Source: JAQGMO01 sp050954505 (lineage in GTDB: Bacteria; Pseudomonadota; Gammaproteobacteria; Burkholderiales; Burkholderiaceae_D). Taken from it: a DNA stretch of 10,380 nucleotides. Below are positions 6,833 through 10,380 of the stretch, in pieces. Location of the stretch: contig JBPBPY010000482.1 of NCBI GenBank assembly GCA_050954505.1, forward strand, positions 1-10,380, in the 5' to 3' direction. The notes under the pieces are model-generated. The model was not told the DNA's origin, did no database searches, and saw only the letters and a list, made by a program, of their open reading frames with translations. A program made the position numbers and the translations under genes. Numbering within the stretch: the first letter of the stretch is position 1; every line of letters starts with the position of its first letter.

Positions 6833-6893
6833 TTACTTTCACAAATATTCACACCGAACTTGATTTGGCCGGTAAAATCCGACATGCTGTTTC
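6816..6893. promoter_or_regulatory. Phased TTTCACA direct repeats, candidate DeoR operator
   Basis: TTTCACA occurs at 6816-6822 and 6837-6843, ATTCACA at 6847-6853, and a shorter TTTC at 6890-6893. The steps are 21, 10 and 43 bp, close to two, one and four helical turns, so all copies face the same side of the DNA. Direct TTTC-type repeats at helical spacing are typical of DeoR-family operators such as that of AgaR. They overlap the minus-strand promoter and lie upstream of the kinase gene, so both arms could be repressed together. Confidence 0.5.
6848..6878 (+). promoter_or_regulatory. Weak candidate promoter for the kinase-aldolase operon
   Basis: TTCACA (6848-6853) and TAAAAT (6873-6878) are each one mismatch from the sigma-70 boxes, but the 19-bp spacing is long. 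Transcription would start near 6885, giving a leader of about 130 bases. The -35 box coincides with one of the putative operator repeats. Confidence 0.3.
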
Positions 6894-7017
6894 GATATCA
6901 ACCATGCCATAAAACAGGCCAAGATTCTGCATGGCACGATGCGCTGTACAAGCGCACGCGTAAGCACAATTCTCGCTGCCCATGCCGTCTCGATCTGCCG
7001 AAGGACCAGGACAACCA

Positions 7018-8307
7018 ATGACTTCTGCCTCCGCCCTGCTGGGCTGCATCGCCGACGACTTCACCGGCGCCACCGATCTTGCCAACATGCTGGTGCGTGG
7101 CGGCATGCGCACCGTACAGACGATCGGCATTCCCGACGCAGCGCTGGCCAGCGAGGTCGATGCCGACGCCATCGTCGTTGCGCTCAAGTCGCGCACCATT
7201 CCCGCCGAGGAAGCCGTGCGGCAATCGCTCGAGGCGCTGGCCTGGCTGCGGGCACGCGGCTGCACGCAAATCGTCTTCAAATACTGTTCCACCTTCGACT
7301 CCACCGACGCCGGCAATATCGGCCCGGTCAGCGAAGCGCTGCTGGCGGCGCTGGGCAGCGACTTCACCATTGCCTGCCCGGCATTTCCGGAAGCGGGCAG
7401 GACGGTCTACCGCGGCAATCTGTTTGTGCAGGACAATCTGCTCAATGAATCGGGCATGGAACACCATCCGCTGACGCCCATGAAAGATGCCAACCTGGTG
7501 CGCGTCCTGTCGTGCCAGACTTCACTGCCCGTGGGTCTGCTGCGCTATGACGACGTTGCCAACGGCAGCGCGGCCATTGCCGAACGGTTAGTTGCACTGC
7601 GCGCCGAGGGCAGCAAAATCGCCATTGCCGACGCCATTTCGAACCAGGACCTGCTGCGCCTGGGCGAGGCCTGCGCCGACCTGGCGCTGGTCACGGGCGG
7701 TTCCGGCATTGCCATGGGCTTGCCGGAGAACTTTCGCCGCCGGGGCCTGCTTGCCGGCAGCGCCGATGCAGCCACCCTGCCCTTGGCCGAAGGACGCGCA
7801 GCAGTCCTGGCAGGCAGCACCTCGAAAGCCACCAATGGCCAGGTTGGCGCCTGGCTGGGCAGCGGCCGGCCGGCGTTTCGGATCGACCCGTTGGCGCTGG
7901 GCCGCGGTGAAGACGTGGTTGGGCAGGCGCTGCGCTTTGCCGACCAGCAGGAAACAGTGTTGATCTATGCCACCAGCAAACCGGAGGAAGTCGCGGCTGT
8001 CCAGCAGAGTCTGGGAGTCGAGCGCGCCGGCGCGCTGGTCGAAGCAGCATTGGCGGCGATTGCGCGCGGCTTGCTGGCAGCGGGAGTGCGGCGCTTCGTG
8101 GTGGCCGGTGGCGAAACCTCGGGTGCCGTCGTGCAGGCGCTGGGAATCAAGGGATTGCGCATTGGCCGGCAAATCGATCCAGGCGTGCCGCTGACCGTGG
8201 CGCTGGGTACCGCAGAACCGATTTCGATCACGCTCAAGTCGGGCAACTTCGGCAGTGTCGATTTCTTCGACAAGGCCTTGCGTCACCTCTCGGGAGAACT
8301 GAAATAA
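7018..8307 (+). CDS. otnK: DUF1537 four-carbon acid sugar kinase (3-oxo-tetronate kinase type)
   Basis: A 429-residue protein from the ATG at 7018, chosen because AGGA lies six bases upstream (7008-7011) and the protein then begins close to the conserved core; an in-frame ATG at 6982 would add 12 residues. The N-terminal DUF1537 substrate domain shows I-A-D-D-F-T-G-A-T-D (11-20), K-Y-C-S-T-F-D-S-T (88-96) and H-H-P-L-T-P-M (149-155). The C-terminal nucleotide-binding domain shows A-G-S-T-S-K-A-T (265-272), V-A-G-G-E-T-S-G-A-V-V (362-372), P-G-V-P-L-T (388-393) and L-K-S-G-N-F-G (406-412). OtnK enzymes use ATP to phosphorylate 3-oxo-tetronate at C4. The following aldolase-family gene supports OtnK rather than the D-threonate kinase DtnK, which pairs with a PdxA2 dehydrogenase. 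It acts in the cytoplasm. Confidence 0.9.
   Translation: MTSASALLGCIADDFTGATDLANMLVRGGMRTVQTIGIPDAALASEVDADAIVVALKSRTIPAEEAVRQSLEALAWLRARGCTQIVFKYCSTFDSTDAGNIGPVSEALLAALGSDFTIACPAFPEAGRTVYRGNLFVQDNLLNESGMEHHPLTPMKDANLVRVLSCQTSLPVGLLRYDDVANGSAAIAERLVALRAEGSKIAIADAISNQDLLRLGEACADLALVTGGSGIAMGLPENFRRRGLLAGSADAATLPLAEGRAAVLAGSTSKATNGQVGAWLGSGRPAFRIDPLALGRGEDVVGQALRFADQQETVLIYATSKPEEVAAVQQSLGVERAGALVEAALAAIARGLLAAGVRRFVVAGGETSGAVVQALGIKGLRIGRQIDPGVPLTVALGTAEPISITLKSGNFGSVDFFDKALRHLSGELK
8292..8297 (+). promoter_or_regulatory. otnC: Strong ribosome binding site ending in an ATA codon
   Basis: GGGAGA inside the last codons of the kinase gene is followed after six bases by ATA (8304-8306), which overlaps the kinase TAA as ATAA. 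This is the geometry of a coupled ATGA start with ATG replaced by ATA. The reading frame from that ATA is open into the aldolase. No conventional start codon of the aldolase has a comparable site. Confidence 0.45.
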
Positions 8308-8360
8308 CGACCGATAACCTGCTCGAACGCAACGCCGCCGGCGCCGCCAGCAGCGTTGGC

Positions 8361-9095
8361 TTGGCCTGCGCCCGTGTTGCGGGCCAAAGTGGCGAGACGG
8401 TGGCGGCACCACGCAGCCAGAGTGCGGCCAGGGAAGAACAAGCGTGCGCAGGCATCGGCGCCGCCGAAATGGCCCTGCGCGAAGAAATCTGTGAAACCGG
8501 TGCCAGCCTGTTCGCGCGCGGCTATACGGTCGGCAGCGCCGGCAACATCAGCGCGCGCCTGGACGATGGCTGGCTGATCACGCCGACCGATGCCTGCCTG
8601 GGTCGGCTGCAACCGTTGCGGCTGGCGAAAGTGGCGCTCGATGGCAGCTGGGTCAGCGGCGACAAACCTTCGAAGACCTTGGCCCTGCATCGCCAGATCT
8701 ACGACAACAATCCTTCGGCGCGCGGCGTTGTCCATACGCATTCAACGCACCTGGTCGCCCTGACGCTGGCCGGTGTGTGGCACAGCGACGATATCCTGCC
8801 GCCCTTGACGCCGTATCAGGTCATGAAGGTTGGCCATATTCCGCTGATCGGCTATCGCTACCCGGGTGCCCCTGAAGTGGCCAGCGAGGTCGCGGCGATT
8901 GCAGCCTCGGTGCGCGGTGTGATGCTGGAGCGTATCGGGCCGGTGATCTGGGAAAGCTCCGTTGCCAGGGCCAGCCACGCCTTGGAGGAATTGGAAGAAA
9001 CTGCGCGGCTGTGGTTGATGACCAATCCAAAACCGGCGCCGCTGTCTGCCGCGGCGATCGAGGAATTGAAAGCGGTGTTTGGAGCGAAATGGTAG
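8361..9095 (+). CDS. otnC: Class II aldolase/adducin-family protein, 3-oxo-tetronate 4-phosphate decarboxylase type
   Basis: The conserved domain starts at the ATG at 8469 (M-A-L-R-E-E-I) and alone gives 208 residues, the usual length for E. coli YgbL-type proteins. The listed start is the most upstream conventional codon, a TTG at 8361; a GTG at 8400 and a non-standard ATA at 8304 are also possible, and the start is unresolved. Family features are G-Y-T-V-G-S-A-G-N-I-S-A-R-L, T-P-T-D-A-C-L-G-R-L, G-D-K-P-S-K, the H-T-H metal motif in V-V-H-T-H-S-T-H, and L-E-E-L-E-E-T-A-R-L near the end. OtnC enzymes convert 3-oxo-tetronate 4-phosphate to dihydroxyacetone phosphate and CO2, the step after the kinase encoded just upstream. 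Compared with YgbL, the catalytic Glu after K-P-S-K is Thr, and the Asn-His-Gly motif reads Arg-Ile-Gly (in L-E-R-I-G-P-V). This suggests a divergent metal site or a sub-family with different chemistry. Confidence 0.88.
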   Translation: MACARVAGQSGETVAAPRSQSAAREEQACAGIGAAEMALREEICETGASLFARGYTVGSAGNISARLDDGWLITPTDACLGRLQPLRLAKVALDGSWVSGDKPSKTLALHRQIYDNNPSARGVVHTHSTHLVALTLAGVWHSDDILPPLTPYQVMKVGHIPLIGYRYPGAPEVASEVAAIAASVRGVMLERIGPVIWESSVARASHALEELEETARLWLMTNPKPAPLSAAAIEELKAVFGAKW

Positions 9096-9138
9096 TTTGC
9101 CTGGTACGGGAGTGATCCGGCTCGTCACAACCCTGGAA

Positions 9139-9936
9139 TCAGGCGCCAATCAAGCGCGGCAAAGCGGCACGCGCGTTGGCGCTGGTGATTGCCGCAATTT
9201 CCTCAACCGGCACACCGCGCAGTTGTGCCAGGACTTCACCGATGCGCGGGATTTCCACTGGACTGTTGCGTTGTGGGTGCAGCCATGCCGGTGAAATATC
9301 AGGCGCGTCGGTCTCCAGCACCAGCGCCTCGGCCGGCAGCTCGGAAGCCAGGCGCCGGATCTGCAAGGCCCGCGTGAAGGTCATGGCGCCACCGAACCCC
9401 AGTTTCAATCCCAGGCCGATGAACGCCTGCGCTTGCTGGAAGCTGCCATTGAAGGCATGCGCAATGCCGCCTGCAACCGCAATGCGGCGCAGGTGTTTGA
9501 GGACGATATCCTGCGAGCGGCGCACATGCAGCAACACCGGCAAGCCGAACTCGCGCGCAATCTTCAACTGTTCGGCATAAAAATATTCCTGCTTTTCACG
9601 CAACGGCGCTTCGGTCAGCGCCGGCACGAAAAAGTCCAGGCCGATCTCGCCGATGGCCACGAATTTGCGATCCTGCCCGACCCCCTTGGCGACTGCAATG
9701 CGCAGCGCTGCGAGGTCGTCCTCGCCTGCTTGCGGCACACAGATCGGATGAATGCCCAAGGCATACACCAGGTTGCCATGCCGGCCGGCCAGCGCGGCCA
9801 CCTCGGTAAAGTTGGCATGCGCCACTGCCGGGATGACGATGGCGCCGACGCCGGTTGCCGCTGCCTGGCGCGCAATGCTGTCACGTTCGGCACCGAACTC
9901 GCCGGCGTCGAGATGGCAGTGGGTGTCAATCCACAT
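9139..9936 (-). CDS. TatD-family metal-dependent hydrolase (YjjV-like)
   Basis: A 265-residue protein from the ATG at 9936, so that it starts M-W-I-D-T-H-C-H-L-D as TatD proteins do; the frame is open to 10002, but that part lies within lolD. Predicted metal ligands are H6 and H8, E97 in G-E-I-G-L-D, H137 in L-L-H-V-R-R, H160 in H-A-F-N-G-S and D210 in E-T-D-A-P-D. The segment after D210 (A-P-D-I-S-P) is closer to YjjV than to classical TatD. Family members are metal-dependent phosphoesterases, several with DNase activity; the exact substrate here is unknown. The start overlaps the lolD end by 11 bp, with no clear ribosome binding site, so translational coupling to lolD is likely. It converges on the aldolase gene across a 43-bp gap in which I see no clear terminator. 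Confidence 0.92.
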   Translation of the reverse strand: MWIDTHCHLDAGEFGAERDSIARQAAATGVGAIVIPAVAHANFTEVAALAGRHGNLVYALGIHPICVPQAGEDDLAALRIAVAKGVGQDRKFVAIGEIGLDFFVPALTEAPLREKQEYFYAEQLKIAREFGLPVLLHVRRSQDIVLKHLRRIAVAGGIAHAFNGSFQQAQAFIGLGLKLGFGGAMTFTRALQIRRLASELPAEALVLETDAPDISPAWLHPQRNSPVEIPRIGEVLAQLRGVPVEEIAAITSANARAALPRLIGA

Positions 9937-10380
9937 ACGGGTGCAAGCCATCGCCAGACAGCCGGCGCACGCTGTCGCAATGGCGCGCCAGCTCGATGTC
10001 ATGCGTGACGATGATGAATGCCGTGCCCAGCGTGCGCGAGAGCTCCAGCATCAGGTCGAACACCTGGTGCGCAGTCTGGCGGTCGAGGTTGCCGGTGGGC
10101 TCGTCGGCCAGCACGCAGTCCGGCCGGGTCACCAGCGCCCGCGCCAGGGCCACCCGCTGGCGCTCGCCGCCCGACAATTCGCCCGGCACATGCGAAACCC
10201 GTGAAGACAAGCCCACCCGGTCGAGGATGGCCGCTGCCTGCTGGCGTGCGTCGCTGCGGCCAACCCGGCGGATCATCAGCGGCATGGCGACGTTGTCGAG
10301 CGCGGAAAACTCGGGCAGCAAGTGATGGAACTGATACACGAAACCCAGCGAGCGGTTGCGCAGGTCGCCGCGTTTTTTCT
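9926..10380 (-). CDS. lolD: Lipoprotein-releasing ABC transporter ATP-binding protein LolD (5' end off the window)
   Basis: The frame is open from the right edge to the TGA or other stop ending at 9926, giving about 150 C-terminal residues. Visible ATPase motifs are the Q-loop in F-V-Y-Q-F-H-H-L-L-P-E-F, the signature L-S-G-G-E-R-Q-R-V-A-L-A-R-A-L, Walker B D-C-V-L-A-D-E-P-T-G-N-L-D, and the switch histidine in V-T-H-D. The Q-F-H-H-L-L-P-E-F stretch is characteristic of LolD among related MacB-type ATPases. LolD powers LolCE, which releases outer-membrane lipoproteins from the inner membrane to LolA. Roughly 75-85 residues including Walker A should lie beyond the edge. Partner genes lolC/lolE would be expected upstream, outside the window. 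Confidence 0.9.
   Translation of the reverse strand, partial: KKRGDLRNRSLGFVYQFHHLLPEFSALDNVAMPLMIRRVGRSDARQQAAAILDRVGLSSRVSHVPGELSGGERQRVALARALVTRPDCVLADEPTGNLDRQTAHQVFDLMLELSRTLGTAFIIVTHDIELARHCDSVRRLSGDGLHPYVD

Noticed and set aside
6485..7021. Plus-strand open frame (178 codons) through the divergent region
   Set aside because: The composition is not protein-like, and it runs through the AT-rich promoter region into the kinase start.
9096..9138. Terminator between the convergent aldolase and TatD genes
   Set aside because: Only very short dyads such as GTGA/TCAC are present and there is no T-run on either strand.

Overview
The window reads as chromosomal DNA of a GC-rich betaproteobacterium. 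An Oxalobacteraceae or Burkholderiales relative (Herbaspirillum, Collimonas or Janthinobacterium type) is the best guess. It rests on protein flavour (DUF3348 next to a DUF802 protein, a lolD gene overlapping a TatD-type hydrolase gene, a tetronate-type kinase and aldolase pair) and on strong G/C use at third codon positions. No phage, insertion sequence, CRISPR array, tRNA or rRNA gene is visible.

Left part (1-2640, minus strand): a DUF3348 protein gene followed downstream by a DUF802 membrane protein gene that runs off the left edge. Read directly, the DUF802 protein has four predicted membrane helices, the Gly-x-Leu-Gly-Thr-Phe-x-Gly signature of MotA/TolQ/ExbB proton-channel subunits, and a long soluble helical tail. 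That architecture resembles ZorA of the Zorya system. From memory of related genomes an OmpA/MotB-like gene usually follows, but it would lie outside the window. The DUF3348 gene ends in an in-frame 9-bp minisatellite coding for Asn-Asp-Ser repeats, and has three copies of an 11-bp motif just ahead of its start codon.

Middle part (2800-9095): a catabolic module for a four-carbon sugar acid (tetronate-like), laid out divergently. On the minus strand, in transcription order, are a COG4091-type NAD(P)-dependent oxidoreductase with a C-terminal SAF domain, a GntP-family permease and a DeoR-family regulator. On the plus strand are a DUF1537 kinase (OtnK type) and a class II aldolase-family protein (OtnC type). 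The inferred route is uptake by the permease, oxidation by the COG4091 enzyme, phosphorylation of a 3-oxo-tetronate, and decarboxylation to dihydroxyacetone phosphate. The usual LtnD/DenD dehydrogenase and OtnI isomerase are absent from the window. The 581-bp divergent region holds a good minus-strand promoter and helically phased TTTCACA-type direct repeats that could be the DeoR operator. The aldolase lacks two of the four usual metal-site residues, and its start may be a non-standard ATA codon behind a strong ribosome binding site.

Right part (9139-10380, minus strand): a TatD-family metallohydrolase (closest in its motifs to YjjV) overlapping by 11 bp the 3' end of lolD, the ATPase gene of the lipoprotein-release transporter, whose 5' end is off the right edge.
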